Origin: Actinobacteria bacterium casp-actino5 | GTDB lineage: Bacteria > Actinomycetota > Acidimicrobiia > Acidimicrobiales > Ilumatobacteraceae | Direction of reading: 5' to 3' | DNA: 64,000 nucleotides | NCBI GenBank assembly: GCA_001510385.1 | Contig: LFFE01000016.1 | Coordinates: 1 to 64,000, forward strand | Part shown: positions 44,579-53,096 of the stretch, one piece after another | Position numbering within the stretch: position 1 is the stretch's first letter | Layout of the letters: each line of letters starts with the position of its first letter | Notes under the pieces: model-generated | The model's input: only the letters and a program-made list of their open reading frames with translations | The model's database searches: none | Told to the model about the DNA's origin: nothing | Translations under genes and position numbers: made by a program

Positions 44579-47158
44579 ATGTTCGAACGCTTCACTGACC
44601 GAGCCAGGCGGGTAGTCGTCCTCGCCCAAGAGGAGGCCCGCCTTCTCAACCATGCCTACATCGGCACCGAGCACATCCTGCTCGGACTCATTCACGAGGG
44701 CGAAGGAGTTGCCGCGAAAGCACTTGAGAGCATGTCAATTTCTCTCGAAGCTGTTCGCAATCAGGTTGAAGAGATCATTGGCCAAGGCGGTTCATCGCCG
44801 TCAGGGCACATTCCCTTCACACCACGTGCGAAGAAAGTGCTTGAGCTCTCACTTCGTGAGGCGCTGCAACTTGGCCACAACTACATCGGCACCGAGCACA
44901 TCCTGCTCGGACTCATCCGTGAGGGTGAAGGAGTTGCCGCCCAAGTGCTGGTGAAACTTGGAGCTGACCTCTCTCGCGTGCGCCAGCAGGTCATCCAGCT
45001 GTTGAGCGGGTATCAGGGATCCTCCGGTAGCGGACAATCGAGTCGCCCAGAATCAGGTGGTCAGGCCGCTGGGGTTGGCGGTTCATCAAAGTCTGAAGGC
45101 GACGATAAGAACAGCCAGATTCTCGACCAATTCGGGCGCAATCTCACTCAAATGGCTCGTGAAAATGCGCTTGACCCAATGATTGGGCGTGCGACTGAAC
45201 TCGAGCGTGTCATGCAGATTCTCTCGCGTCGAACCAAGAACAATCCGGTGCTGGTCGGCGAACCTGGCGTTGGTAAGACCGCAATTGTCGAAGGGCTTGC
45301 ACAACGCATCGTAAATGACGAAGTGCCCGACACCCTGCGAAATAAGCAGCTCTACACACTCGACCTCGGATCACTCGTAGCCGGCTCGCGCTATCGAGGC
45401 GACTTCGAAGAGCGGTTGAAGAAAGTTCTCAAAGAGATCAATACTCGCGGTGACATCATTTTGTTCATTGATGAAATTCACACCCTCGTAGGTGCCGGTG
45501 CCGCAGAGGGCGCGATCGATGCGGCATCAATCTTGAAACCAATGTTGGCTCGTGGTGAACTCCAAACGGTTGGAGCGACCACCCTCGATGAGTATCGCAA
45601 GCACATTGAAAAAGATGCTGCTCTCGAGCGTCGCTTCCAGCCTGTAAAGGTCGAAGAACCAACACTGTCACATACCATTGAGATCCTCAAAGGGGTGCGC
45701 GAACAGTACGAAACACACCACCGAGTAACGATCACCGATCAGGCGATCGTTGCTGCGGCCAATCTTGCTGATCGTTACATTGCCGACCGCTTCCTTCCTG
45801 ATAAGGCGATTGACCTCGTCGACGAGGCAGGCTCGCGTCTTCGTATTAAGCGAATGCAGACACCTCCTGACCTTCGCGACATCGAACGTCGTCTTGAAGA
45901 CGTTCTTCGCGAGAAGCGAACCGCAGTTGAAGAGCAGCGGTTTGAAGATGCCGGCGCACTTCGCGATCAGGAGAAGTCACTTCTCGAAGAGAAAGCAGCG
46001 AAGGAGTCAGAAGTAAAGGCATCTGGAGTTGATCTGTTCGATGAGGTCGATGAAGAAGCAATCGCTGACGTGCTGTCGATGTGGACTGGTATTCCGGTTT
46101 ACAAACTCACTGAAGAAGAGACCCAAAAATTGCTGCGCATGGAAGATGAACTTCATAAGCGCATCATTGGCCAGCACAATGCCGTTGCTGCAGTTAGCCA
46201 GTCGATTCGCAGGACACGTGCGGGACTGAAAGATCCGAAGCGCCCAAGCGGGTCATTCATCTTCCTTGGCCCAACTGGTGTCGGCAAGACCGAACTTGCG
46301 AAGACTCTCGCTGAGTTCCTGTTTGGTGACGATTCTTCGCTGATCACGCTCGACATGTCCGAGTACATGGAGAAGCACACCGTCAGCCGCCTTGTCGGCT
46401 CTCCTCCGGGATATGTCGGGTATGAAGAAGGTGGCCAACTGACCGAGGCCGTGCGTCGTAAGCCATTCTCTGTCGTGCTGTTCGATGAAATCGAAAAAGC
46501 TCACCCAGACGTCTTCAACACGCTCTTGCAAATTCTTGAAGAAGGCCGCCTCACAGATTCACAGGGTCGATCCGTTGACTTCCGCAACACGGTGATCATC
46601 ATGACCTCGAACCTCGGCACACAAGACCTGCGCAAGGCAAACGTGGGATTCACACTTGATGACTCAGCAATGTCATATGAGCGGATGAAAGAGAAGGTCA
46701 ACGATGCCCTGAAGCAGCACTTCAGGCCGGAGTTCCTCAACCGCATCGACGAGGTCATCGTGTTCCACGAACTCGCAAAGAGCGAAGTTGTTCAGATGGT
46801 TGATCTCATGCTTGCTCGCCTTGCCGGACAATTGGAAGACCAAGGCATCGGCATTGAACTCACACAATCTGCAAAAGAACTGCTCGCCGAGATTGGCTAC
46901 GACCCTCAACTTGGAGCCCGCCCTCTCCGTCGGGCAATCCAACGACAGATTGAAGACGTGCTCTCTGAGAAGATCCTTTACAAGGAGTTCAGCGCAGGTC
47001 AGATCGTTGTCGTCGACACCGTCGAAGACCCAGAGCGCGAGGGTTCACTGTCATTGACGTTCAACGCAGTCGAAGGGTTTGTTCCTCCGTCATCAGTTGA
47101 ACTTGCAGCCACTGCACCCAATGACGAACCTCCAGCCGAGGCTCCGACTGCTGAGTAG
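44579..47158 (+). CDS. clpC: ATP-dependent Clp protease ATP-binding subunit ClpC
   Basis: An 859-residue Hsp100 unfoldase feeding ClpP. It has an N-terminal double Clp repeat (1-145), a first AAA+ domain with GEPGVGKT (227-234), a middle coiled coil with a UVR-like segment (near 420-460), and a second AAA+ domain with GPTGVGKT (about 550), plus the ClpP-docking loop region near VGF. The start at 44579 ([11 protein letters not shown]) is the family start and follows AAAGGCGG. The in-frame ATG at 44543 adds an unlikely Arg-rich leader. Possible -10 TAGGAT is at 44539-44544. No mcsA, mcsB or ctsR lies nearby. Confidence 0.97.
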   Translation: MFERFTDRARRVVVLAQEEARLLNHAYIGTEHILLGLIHEGEGVAAKALESMSISLEAVRNQVEEIIGQGGSSPSGHIPFTPRAKKVLELSLREALQLGHNYIGTEHILLGLIREGEGVAAQVLVKLGADLSRVRQQVIQLLSGYQGSSGSGQSSRPESGGQAAGVGGSSKSEGDDKNSQILDQFGRNLTQMARENALDPMIGRATELERVMQILSRRTKNNPVLVGEPGVGKTAIVEGLAQRIVNDEVPDTLRNKQLYTLDLGSLVAGSRYRGDFEERLKKVLKEINTRGDIILFIDEIHTLVGAGAAEGAIDAASILKPMLARGELQTVGATTLDEYRKHIEKDAALERRFQPVKVEEPTLSHTIEILKGVREQYETHHRVTITDQAIVAAANLADRYIADRFLPDKAIDLVDEAGSRLRIKRMQTPPDLRDIERRLEDVLREKRTAVEEQRFEDAGALRDQEKSLLEEKAAKESEVKASGVDLFDEVDEEAIADVLSMWTGIPVYKLTEEETQKLLRMEDELHKRIIGQHNAVAAVSQSIRRTRAGLKDPKRPSGSFIFLGPTGVGKTELAKTLAEFLFGDDSSLITLDMSEYMEKHTVSRLVGSPPGYVGYEEGGQLTEAVRRKPFSVVLFDEIEKAHPDVFNTLLQILEEGRLTDSQGRSVDFRNTVIIMTSNLGTQDLRKANVGFTLDDSAMSYERMKEKVNDALKQHFRPEFLNRIDEVIVFHELAKSEVVQMVDLMLARLAGQLEDQGIGIELTQSAKELLAEIGYDPQLGARPLRRAIQRQIEDVLSEKILYKEFSAGQIVVVDTVEDPEREGSLSLTFNAVEGFVPPSSVELAATAPNDEPPAEAPTAE

Positions 47159-47707
47159 TTATCGCTTGGTCGCACGCTCAACTAGGTTGAACAGACCAGC
47201 GGTCAACATGACAAGTACAGTCGCAGGGGCTAGCAATACACCGATTGCTGCTGTTTGAACCAACACGCTAAGCGTGCGGTTCCACTTCGACCTTCGGCGC
47301 CAGATCGTGGCAAACCGTACGGCGAGGTACATGAGATAGCGGCGTGCCGCGGAAACGCCATCAGCACGCAAAAGATCCCTGAATACATCATCTGCCGCCA
47401 TGCGATCTGGAACCGGTGCGTCATCCGAATCAAGAGCATGAATCAGCCAATCGTGGACAATTGCTGCACGGAGGTGCGGCCCAGTGCGCCCGATGAGCCA
47501 TACGAATGGCCACGGGACCGAAGCGAGATCTGAAGCAAAGCGGTGTTCGCCAGTCGGTAAACGACGCTCACCGAACATTGGGTGGTGCACAGTGAGTTCC
47601 TCAAGCGGTGTGAAGACCTCTCGGCCATCTCGAATGTGATGTTCGAGAACGAGACGGCCTTCGATCGCACAATTCATCTCTCCCATGTTGCCAGAGTCGA
47701 CCGACAT
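47159..47707 (-). CDS. DUF1353 family protein
   Basis: A protein of about 182 residues with the DUF1353 core: FASDLASVPWPFVWLIGR, then AAIVHDWLIHALDS, a domain often found in phage-associated and bacterial proteins of unknown function. A C-terminal hydrophobic helix suggests membrane association. Its stop codon is directly back to back with the clpC stop. The start is uncertain. I chose the ATG at 47707, which leaves 23 nt to the divergent lipoprotein gene. The open frame runs further upstream to 47836. Confidence 0.75.
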   Translation of the reverse strand: MSVDSGNMGEMNCAIEGRLVLEHHIRDGREVFTPLEELTVHHPMFGERRLPTGEHRFASDLASVPWPFVWLIGRTGPHLRAAIVHDWLIHALDSDDAPVPDRMAADDVFRDLLRADGVSAARRYLMYLAVRFATIWRRRSKWNRTLSVLVQTAAIGVLLAPATVLVMLTAGLFNLVERATKR

Positions 47708-47730
47708 GCGACATATGAATTTCGCCTGCC

Positions 47731-48525
47731 ATGATGGGGGCAGTGCAACTCCTGAAATCCGCCCGCCTGTTGCTGATCGCACCACTTCTGCTCGTGCTTG
47801 CATCGTGTCAGCTTGATGTTGACGTTGCTGTATCAATGTCGGCGAATGGTTCTGGTTCGGTCAGTATTCGCGTCGTTGCCGACGAAGAACTCGTTACCGC
47901 AGCTCCGTCGATCGCTTCTCGCGTCCTCGTCGATGATCTCCTCGGTTCTGGATGGCTCGCCGATGGCCCATCGCCAACCGCAGACGGTGGTGTGGTGATG
48001 ACGCTCAGCCACAATTTTGCAAACGCCGACGAACTCGCCGACATTCTCAACTCAATTGGCGCACCACTGCGAGATGTCGCTGTTCGCCGAGATCTCACAC
48101 GAGATACTGCCGACCGGGTGACCGCTGCTGATAATTCAGTTTCAGTGACACTTGGCCTCACGAACGGCTTCGATGACTTCTCGGATGCTGAACTCAACAC
48201 GCTTCTGGGTGGGACGCCGTTTGGGGATCTGCTTGAAGGCCGCTCGCCTGCTGATGTCATGTCGTTTGATATCTCGATTGCAATGCCTGATACCTCGACA
48301 GACGGTGGAGAGCGCATTGAAATCTGGAGTGCCCCGCTCGACGGTTCGACCGCGTCGCTAGAGATGACTACCTCTCAAACGACTGATAATCCCACAACCT
48401 TGACAAGTCGAATCTCCACCGTGCTCGGAGTCTTACTCGTTGTCTGGATTATTGCCTCAGCAATTTTCATTTCGTGGGTCATACTTGCGCGTCGTCGTCG
48501 CGCCCTACGCAGCCGTGCTGGCTAA
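47731..48525 (+). CDS. LppM-like (DUF3153) lipoprotein with C-terminal helix
   Basis: A 264-residue protein. It has a lipoprotein signal with lipobox LVLASC (cysteine near residue 26), then QLDVDVAVSMSANGSGSVSIRV, the typical start of LppM/DUF3153 domains of Actinobacteria, and a C-terminal helix (about 230-252) with a basic tail (ARRRRALRSR). Such proteins sit on the outer face of the membrane. In mycobacteria LppM affects phagosome biology and envelope lipids. Function here is unknown. Start at 47731 or the next ATG. Confidence 0.82.
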   Translation: MMGAVQLLKSARLLLIAPLLLVLASCQLDVDVAVSMSANGSGSVSIRVVADEELVTAAPSIASRVLVDDLLGSGWLADGPSPTADGGVVMTLSHNFANADELADILNSIGAPLRDVAVRRDLTRDTADRVTAADNSVSVTLGLTNGFDDFSDAELNTLLGGTPFGDLLEGRSPADVMSFDISIAMPDTSTDGGERIEIWSAPLDGSTASLEMTTSQTTDNPTTLTSRISTVLGVLLVVWIIASAIFISWVILARRRRALRSRAG

Positions 48526-48536
48526 CCTCTACGTTC

Positions 48537-48722
48537 GTGAGTGATGAAGCAGTGACACCATCGAAAGACCTTGATATCGACCAGGTCGCCGCTGACCTTG
48601 ACAACGTGGCCACCGCTCTCAGTCGACTGAGCGAGGGTACCTATTGGACAGATGAAGTCACTGGTGAAGAGTTGTCCGCAGAAGTGCTCGCAGCTGACCC
48701 GACTGTCCGACGTCAGCCGTGA
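48537..48722 (+). CDS. Small TraR/DksA-like protein lacking zinc cysteines
   Basis: A 61-residue acidic protein from a GTG start. The stretch ALSRLSEGTYWTDEVTGEEL resembles the C-terminal region of DksA/TraR proteins, where this segment normally carries the CxxC zinc motif. Here the cysteines are replaced (TDEV). It may still bind RNA polymerase but nothing shows this. It overlaps the next gene by 4 nt (GTGA), and a TAACCT box lies 8 nt before its start. Confidence 0.65.
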   Translation: MSDEAVTPSKDLDIDQVAADLDNVATALSRLSEGTYWTDEVTGEELSAEVLAADPTVRRQP

Positions 48723-49105
48723 CCGACATCGGTCATCTTTACGCGCAATGCCAACTGGGCATTTCAGAAGCACAGTTCTGGTCAGACCGGCTCGCTGCAG
48801 ATGCGCTAGCGCTTGAGCCAGGCGCTGCTCAACGCTTTGCCGTGCTGGGAACCCATGCCCTCGACAAGATTGCCGCGTTGTGGGAATCACGTCTTCCGTC
48901 AATTCCAGTTGAGGGAGCTTCTATACCCCTACGTGAACATGCTCAGGTGAGTGAGTACATCGCCTCCCTTCGCAGCGAGGTGAAGGCACTTGACGCCGCC
49001 ACCAATGCTGATCTTGATCCGTCCACACATCGCATGTGTCAGCGGCTGATATGTGAAATTGACTTACTATCTGACGACGCTCGCCGAATTGGAGTAGATC
49101 TGTGA
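48719..49105 (+). CDS. Hypothetical protein
   Basis: A 128-residue, mostly helical, acidic protein with no motif I recognise, no signal peptide and no membrane helix. It is coupled by GTGA overlaps to the TraR-like gene before it and the epoxide-hydrolase-like gene after it, which supports it being real. Confidence 0.65.
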   Translation: MTDIGHLYAQCQLGISEAQFWSDRLAADALALEPGAAQRFAVLGTHALDKIAALWESRLPSIPVEGASIPLREHAQVSEYIASLRSEVKALDAATNADLDPSTHRMCQRLICEIDLLSDDARRIGVDL

Positions 49106-50073
49106 CGGTTCGACGAGTCGAAGTTGCAAGTGGCATCGAACTCGATGTGATTGACGAAGGCTCAGGCACGAGCGGTGTTGCGGTATTGCTGCACGGGTTT
49201 CCTGAATCGTCACATTCATGGCGACACCAAGTGTCGCCACTCGTCGACGCTGGCTGGCGGGTGTTAATACCTGACCAACGTGGATATGCGAGTTCGAGTG
49301 CCCCTCCAGAAATTTCGGCATACAGAGGCGACATTCTTGCCGATGATGTCATTGCCCTACTTGACGACATTGATGCTGACGACGCAGTCATCATCGGCCA
49401 CGACTGGGGAGCAATTATTACGTGGCATATCGGGCAACTCCACCCGTCGCGCTGTCGAGCCCTCATCGCTGCGAGTGTTCCCTTCACCCCTTGGCCAATA
49501 CGCCCAACTGAAAACTTGAAGGCAGCGCACGGCGACAACTTCTTCTACATTCTCTATTTCCAAACTCCGGGAATTGCCGATGAAGAACTCAACGCCGACC
49601 CGGAACGTTTCTTACTGTCAATTGCGCACATGGCATCTGGTGAGGGCATGCGATCACTGGTGGGAGGACCGCTTCCTGCTGAAGGGACACGCCTCACCGA
49701 CTATTTCGAGCACATGATCGGCGGACGCATCGAAGGGCGCCCACCATGGATGAACGAAACCGACCTTGAGTTGTATACGAAGCAGTTCACAACGAGCGGG
49801 TTTACCGGACCAATCAACTGGTACCGCAACCTTGACGCCAACTTCGACATATTTGATTCAATTGGCGCCGAGCCACTCACGATGCCGACATTCTTCATCG
49901 CTGGCGACCTTGACCCAGTGATTCTGGGGCGGCCCGAATATCTCGCCCGGATGAATGCAGACCTACCGAATCATCAAGCGACTGAGCTCATCACAGGTAT
50001 TGGCCACTGGGTGCAACAAGAGGCCCCGGATGAGTTCAACCGGATCGTGCTTCGCTGGCTTGACTCGCTCTGA
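49102..50073 (+). CDS. Alpha/beta hydrolase, epoxide hydrolase-like
   Basis: A 323-residue enzyme with the oxyanion motif HGFPES (residues 31-36), the nucleophile elbow GHDWG with aspartate as nucleophile (about 100), and a C-terminal GHWVQQEAP bearing the catalytic histidine. These features match soluble epoxide hydrolases and related dehalogenases. The substrate is unknown. Its 3' end overlaps the convergent HExxH gene by 38 nt. Confidence 0.88.
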   Translation: MTVRRVEVASGIELDVIDEGSGTSGVAVLLHGFPESSHSWRHQVSPLVDAGWRVLIPDQRGYASSSAPPEISAYRGDILADDVIALLDDIDADDAVIIGHDWGAIITWHIGQLHPSRCRALIAASVPFTPWPIRPTENLKAAHGDNFFYILYFQTPGIADEELNADPERFLLSIAHMASGEGMRSLVGGPLPAEGTRLTDYFEHMIGGRIEGRPPWMNETDLELYTKQFTTSGFTGPINWYRNLDANFDIFDSIGAEPLTMPTFFIAGDLDPVILGRPEYLARMNADLPNHQATELITGIGHWVQQEAPDEFNRIVLRWLDSL

Positions 50074-50683
50074 GATAAGCCTGACGCTCCAGCGGGTTCC
50101 GCCAATAGGCGCATCGATCCACTGCCGCCCACAGCGATGTTGACCGGTCGCCAGATAGCCGACCACGAGCCCTGCCCATCACCGCGAACGGAGTCATCAC
50201 GATCATCCATCCGACATAGATCACAGGAAACAATGGGCCGAGTACACGCGCCTGCCAGATGTGAACATCCTCATGGTCGGTAACGAGATGACGACGACGT
50301 TCATCGCGAGTATCACCTGCCCCAGACACTACATTGCCAACGGTGACTGCAAAGTTGCGGCGAATGACAAAGCCGCGTTCGTACACGTGACGATTTGACC
50401 GTTCGCTCAATTCCTCGTCGAACCGGCTTCGGGTCATCACACCAACAAGTTGTGAGATAAGCCCCGCAGCGGTGGTTACAAGTGCCCACGATGAGTCGAG
50501 AACAAACGCCAGTCGACCTGATTGCGTACGCCAATCGTACGTCTTGCGAAATCCAGAAATAACTCCGTTGGTAGCAGCGACTGCGGCAGCTGGGCCGGCA
50601 AGTCCAACAAGAGCACCAGCACCAGCACCTAATGCCGCACCAGCCGCCCCGACAGCGGCAGCTTCAACGACTCGGTCGTTCAC
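50036..50683 (-). CDS. Putative HExxH metalloprotease-like membrane protein
   Basis: A 215-residue protein I cannot assign to a named family. It has a Gly/Ala-rich glycine-zipper-like hydrophobic segment (11-40), a zincin-type HEDVH (137-141) followed by WQ, a hydrophobic segment (148-168), and NPLERQAY (196-203), whose Glu could be the third zinc ligand of a gluzincin-like site. The GTG at 50683 gives a 4-nt overlap with the Bax-inhibitor gene, so the two are coupled. The protease assignment rests on motif spacing only. Confidence 0.65.
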   Translation of the reverse strand: MNDRVVEAAAVGAAGAALGAGAGALVGLAGPAAAVAATNGVISGFRKTYDWRTQSGRLAFVLDSSWALVTTAAGLISQLVGVMTRSRFDEELSERSNRHVYERGFVIRRNFAVTVGNVVSGAGDTRDERRRHLVTDHEDVHIWQARVLGPLFPVIYVGWMIVMTPFAVMGRARGRLSGDRSTSLWAAVDRCAYWRNPLERQAYLRASQASEARSG

Positions 50684-51492
50684 CGCTCTCGCATTTTTGC
50701 GAGCAGCCTCAACAATTCGAGGTAGAGCCACACAAGGGTGACAAGTAGTCCGAACGCTGCAAACCACTCGAAATGCTTCGGTAGCCCAGCCTGAGATCCC
50801 CGTTCAATGAAATCGAAATCGAGGGCGAGGTTCATCGCCGCGAGACCTGCGACGATCACGCTGAAACCGATTGACATCAGGCTTGAACTTGCAAGGAACG
50901 ACACGTTTCCACCGAATAGCGATACCACCCACGAGATCATGTAGAACACCATCACACCGAGGGTTGCAGAAATCACAATTTTTCGGAATCGATCAGTTAC
51001 TCGGATCACACCGGTGACGTACAGACCCAACATCACCGCAGTAACTGCGAGCGTGGCGCCAGCTGCCTGGATGACGATGCCGTCATAGAACTCTTCGAAT
51101 GCTCGTGATACCGAACCCACAAACACGCCCTGCGCAAGCGCGTACACCGGTGCCACAAAGCGGGCGAGATGCGGCTTAAACGCCATGAGAAATGCAAGAC
51201 CAAGCCCAACGAACACACCGACCATCGCAAGCGGAGGAATGCCATACTGCACAGTGCCCTGAGCACCGACGATTGGCGAGCCTGTCTTGTACCAGCCGTA
51301 GGTTGCTGAGAGCAGCAACAACACAATCAGCACCGCCGTTGCGCTGACACTGCCTCGGACCGTCATCGTCTCACCTGGCGAGGGCGGTGGAGTCCAATCA
51401 GAGATCGGGCCGTCATTCACTCCAGCGCGCTGGGACGCGTCTGGGGCTGCCCATTTTGCAAGGGTTCGCTCATTAAGAACTGGGTTCGACAT
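50680..51492 (-). CDS. Bax inhibitor-1/YccA family membrane protein
   Basis: A 270-residue protein with seven hydrophobic helices, after a Pro-rich cytoplasmic N-terminus of about 45 residues. It shows family features such as ALAQGVFVGSVSRAFE and the C-terminal DFDFIERGSQAGLPKHFEW with conserved acidic residues of the pH-gated calcium-leak site. A strong GGAGGT lies 5 nt before the second of two tandem ATGs, so I start it at 51492. It is coupled to the HExxH gene downstream and divergent from the sigma factor. Confidence 0.9.
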   Translation of the reverse strand: MSNPVLNERTLAKWAAPDASQRAGVNDGPISDWTPPPSPGETMTVRGSVSATAVLIVLLLLSATYGWYKTGSPIVGAQGTVQYGIPPLAMVGVFVGLGLAFLMAFKPHLARFVAPVYALAQGVFVGSVSRAFEEFYDGIVIQAAGATLAVTAVMLGLYVTGVIRVTDRFRKIVISATLGVMVFYMISWVVSLFGGNVSFLASSSLMSIGFSVIVAGLAAMNLALDFDFIERGSQAGLPKHFEWFAAFGLLVTLVWLYLELLRLLAKMRER

Positions 51493-51623
51493 CATCTACC
51501 TCCAAGGGATTGCGAATCGAATTACAACTATGTTACCTCACATTTTTCGGTGGGTGTCGGCCTCTACGTCGGTATCGTGACAGTTGTCTCATCCACCGAT
51601 TTTCCAACGAAAAGGGAGCCGTA

Positions 51624-52562
51624 ATGGCGAAGGAACGAGTTGACAGAGACGACGAGGATCTCGTCCGTCTTTACCTCACCGACATCGGACAGTACGTCCT
51701 GCTCACGAAGGACGACGAAGTTCGTCTCGCAAAGGAAATCGAGGCCGGAAAAGAAGCCCTCGAGGTTCTCGAGGCGGGTGGAAAAGATCTCACAACTCAC
51801 AAGAAGCGAGAGTTGCGGCGAACTGCTCGCCGTGGCGAAGAAGCAGAGCGTCAATTCGTGCAATCAAACCTGCGTCTCGTGGTGTCGATCGCGAAGAAGT
51901 ACCAAGCATCTGGTCTGCCACTCCTCGACTTGATTCAAGAAGGCAACCTTGGCCTCATGCACGCTGTTGAGAAGTTCGACTGGCGTAAAGGTTTCAAATT
52001 CTCCACCTACGCCACATGGTGGATTCGCCAGGCAATCACTCGCGGTATCGCAAATACCGGTCGAACAATCCGCCTGCCAGTTCACGCCGGCGACACACTC
52101 GCTCGTCTGCAGAAGGCACGTACTCGCCTTGAGTTGAAATACGGTCGACCAGCAACGTTGGCTGAACTCGCCCAAGAGGTCGAGATGCCAGAAGACAAGG
52201 TCACCGAAGCACTTCGCTTCGCTGCCGAGCCACTGTCTCTCTCAGAGCCACTTCGCGAAGATGGAGATGCCGAACTTGGCGATGTTGTCGAAGACCGTGC
52301 CGCTGAATCACCGTTCGAGGTTGCAGCAACTGCGTTGCTTCCCCAGGAAATCTCGCGTCTGCTTGCTCCGCTCGATGAGCGTGAGAGCGAGATTCTAAAA
52401 CTTCGTTTTGGCCTTGACCGTGGTGAACCTCGCACCCTCGAAGAGGTTGGCGAGCACTTTAATCTCACCCGTGAGCGCATCCGCCAGATCGAGGCACGTG
52501 CAATGTCAAAGTTGCGTCACCCGTCAAGCGATACCGGCGCCCGCGATCTCCTCGCCGTCTAA
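51624..52562 (+). CDS. RNA polymerase sigma factor, RpoD (SigA/SigB) type
   Basis: A 312-residue sigma-70 family factor. Region 1.2 begins DLVRLYLTDIGQYVLLT. Region 2 has FSTYATWWIRQAITRGI with promoter-opening and -10 recognising residues, region 3 follows, and region 4.2 is TLEEVGEHFNLTRERIRQIEARA. The short N-terminus without region 1.1 suits a group 2 (SigB/HrdB-like) factor, though it could be a short primary factor. The start at 51624 follows GGGAG. The frame upstream is not typical. Confidence 0.93.
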   Translation: MAKERVDRDDEDLVRLYLTDIGQYVLLTKDDEVRLAKEIEAGKEALEVLEAGGKDLTTHKKRELRRTARRGEEAERQFVQSNLRLVVSIAKKYQASGLPLLDLIQEGNLGLMHAVEKFDWRKGFKFSTYATWWIRQAITRGIANTGRTIRLPVHAGDTLARLQKARTRLELKYGRPATLAELAQEVEMPEDKVTEALRFAAEPLSLSEPLREDGDAELGDVVEDRAAESPFEVAATALLPQEISRLLAPLDERESEILKLRFGLDRGEPRTLEEVGEHFNLTRERIRQIEARAMSKLRHPSSDTGARDLLAV

Positions 52563-52592
52563 GCGTTGATCAGCACGTTGGACGAATGAACT

Positions 52593-52618
52593 GGTGCCAC
52601 CCGCCGTTGGGTGACACC
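52593..52618. terminator. Hairpin between convergent sigma factor and VOC genes
   Basis: GGTGCCACCC and GGGTGACACC form a 10-bp stem with one mismatch around a GCCGTT loop. It is centred between two stop codons, which suits a bidirectional terminator. There is no U-tract. Confidence 0.55.
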
Positions 52619-52625
52619 TGTTGAC

Positions 52626-53036
52626 TCATCCCATCTGAAGGAATTCGACGAGGTTCCCATCTGGGTCTCGCACGATCGCAATAGTCACACCTGGTCGTAG
52701 CTCGACGACTGGTGTCACCACTTTCACATCCGCTGCCTCGCATGCTGCAACGACCTCGTGAATGTTTTCCATGTGGATGGTGAAGTATCGATAACCGGTT
52801 CCGCCCTCAATACCACCGCTCCCAGGTCGTGCCTCAGGAGTTGCATCGAAGCACACCAACTTGATCAGCGAATCGCCACAGCGGAGACGATGCATTGTTC
52901 CGCCACCGCCAATAGGCATTGGCATGTCGCCTTCATGGTTCATTCCCAGAAGGTCACGGTAAAACGCAAGTGAGCGTTCTGAGTCTTGAACTACTATCCC
53001 GAGGTCGATTGCTCGCTGCTGATGCTGAATGGTCAT
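52626..53036 (-). CDS. VOC/glyoxalase family protein
   Basis: A 136-residue protein with two beta-alpha-beta-beta-beta modules of the vicinal oxygen chelate fold: DLGIVVQDSERSLAFYRDLLG at the N-terminus and IVRDPDGNLVEFLQ at the C-terminus. Members include glyoxalases, dioxygenases and methylmalonyl-CoA epimerases. The reaction is not identifiable. It is divergent from the acyl-CoA dehydrogenase gene. Confidence 0.88.
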   Translation of the reverse strand: MTIQHQQRAIDLGIVVQDSERSLAFYRDLLGMNHEGDMPMPIGGGGTMHRLRCGDSLIKLVCFDATPEARPGSGGIEGGTGYRYFTIHMENIHEVVAACEAADVKVVTPVVELRPGVTIAIVRDPDGNLVEFLQMG

Positions 53037-53042
53037 GTCTGC

Positions 53043-53048
53043 AAACTA
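53043..53048 (-). promoter_or_regulatory. -10 box (TAGTTT) of a probable leaderless VOC mRNA
   Basis: TAGTTT on the minus strand ends 6 nt before the ATG at 53036. The divergent gene has its own box at 53084-53089, so both promoters fit in 60 nt. Confidence 0.5.
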
Positions 53049-53083
53049 CGCGACTCGATATCAGTCTGAGCGAGCCGGGCGCG

Positions 53084-53089
53084 TAGCGT
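53084..53089 (+). promoter_or_regulatory. -10 box (TAGCGT) of a probable leaderless acyl-CoA dehydrogenase mRNA
   Basis: TAGCGT lies 7 nt before the ATG at 53097. There is no Shine-Dalgarno sequence. Confidence 0.5.
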
Positions 53090-53096
53090 CTACAAC

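Noticed and set aside
47159-47707. DUF1353 gene as evidence for a prophage.
   Set aside because: No integrase, capsid, tail or attachment repeats lie near. Flanking genes are housekeeping.
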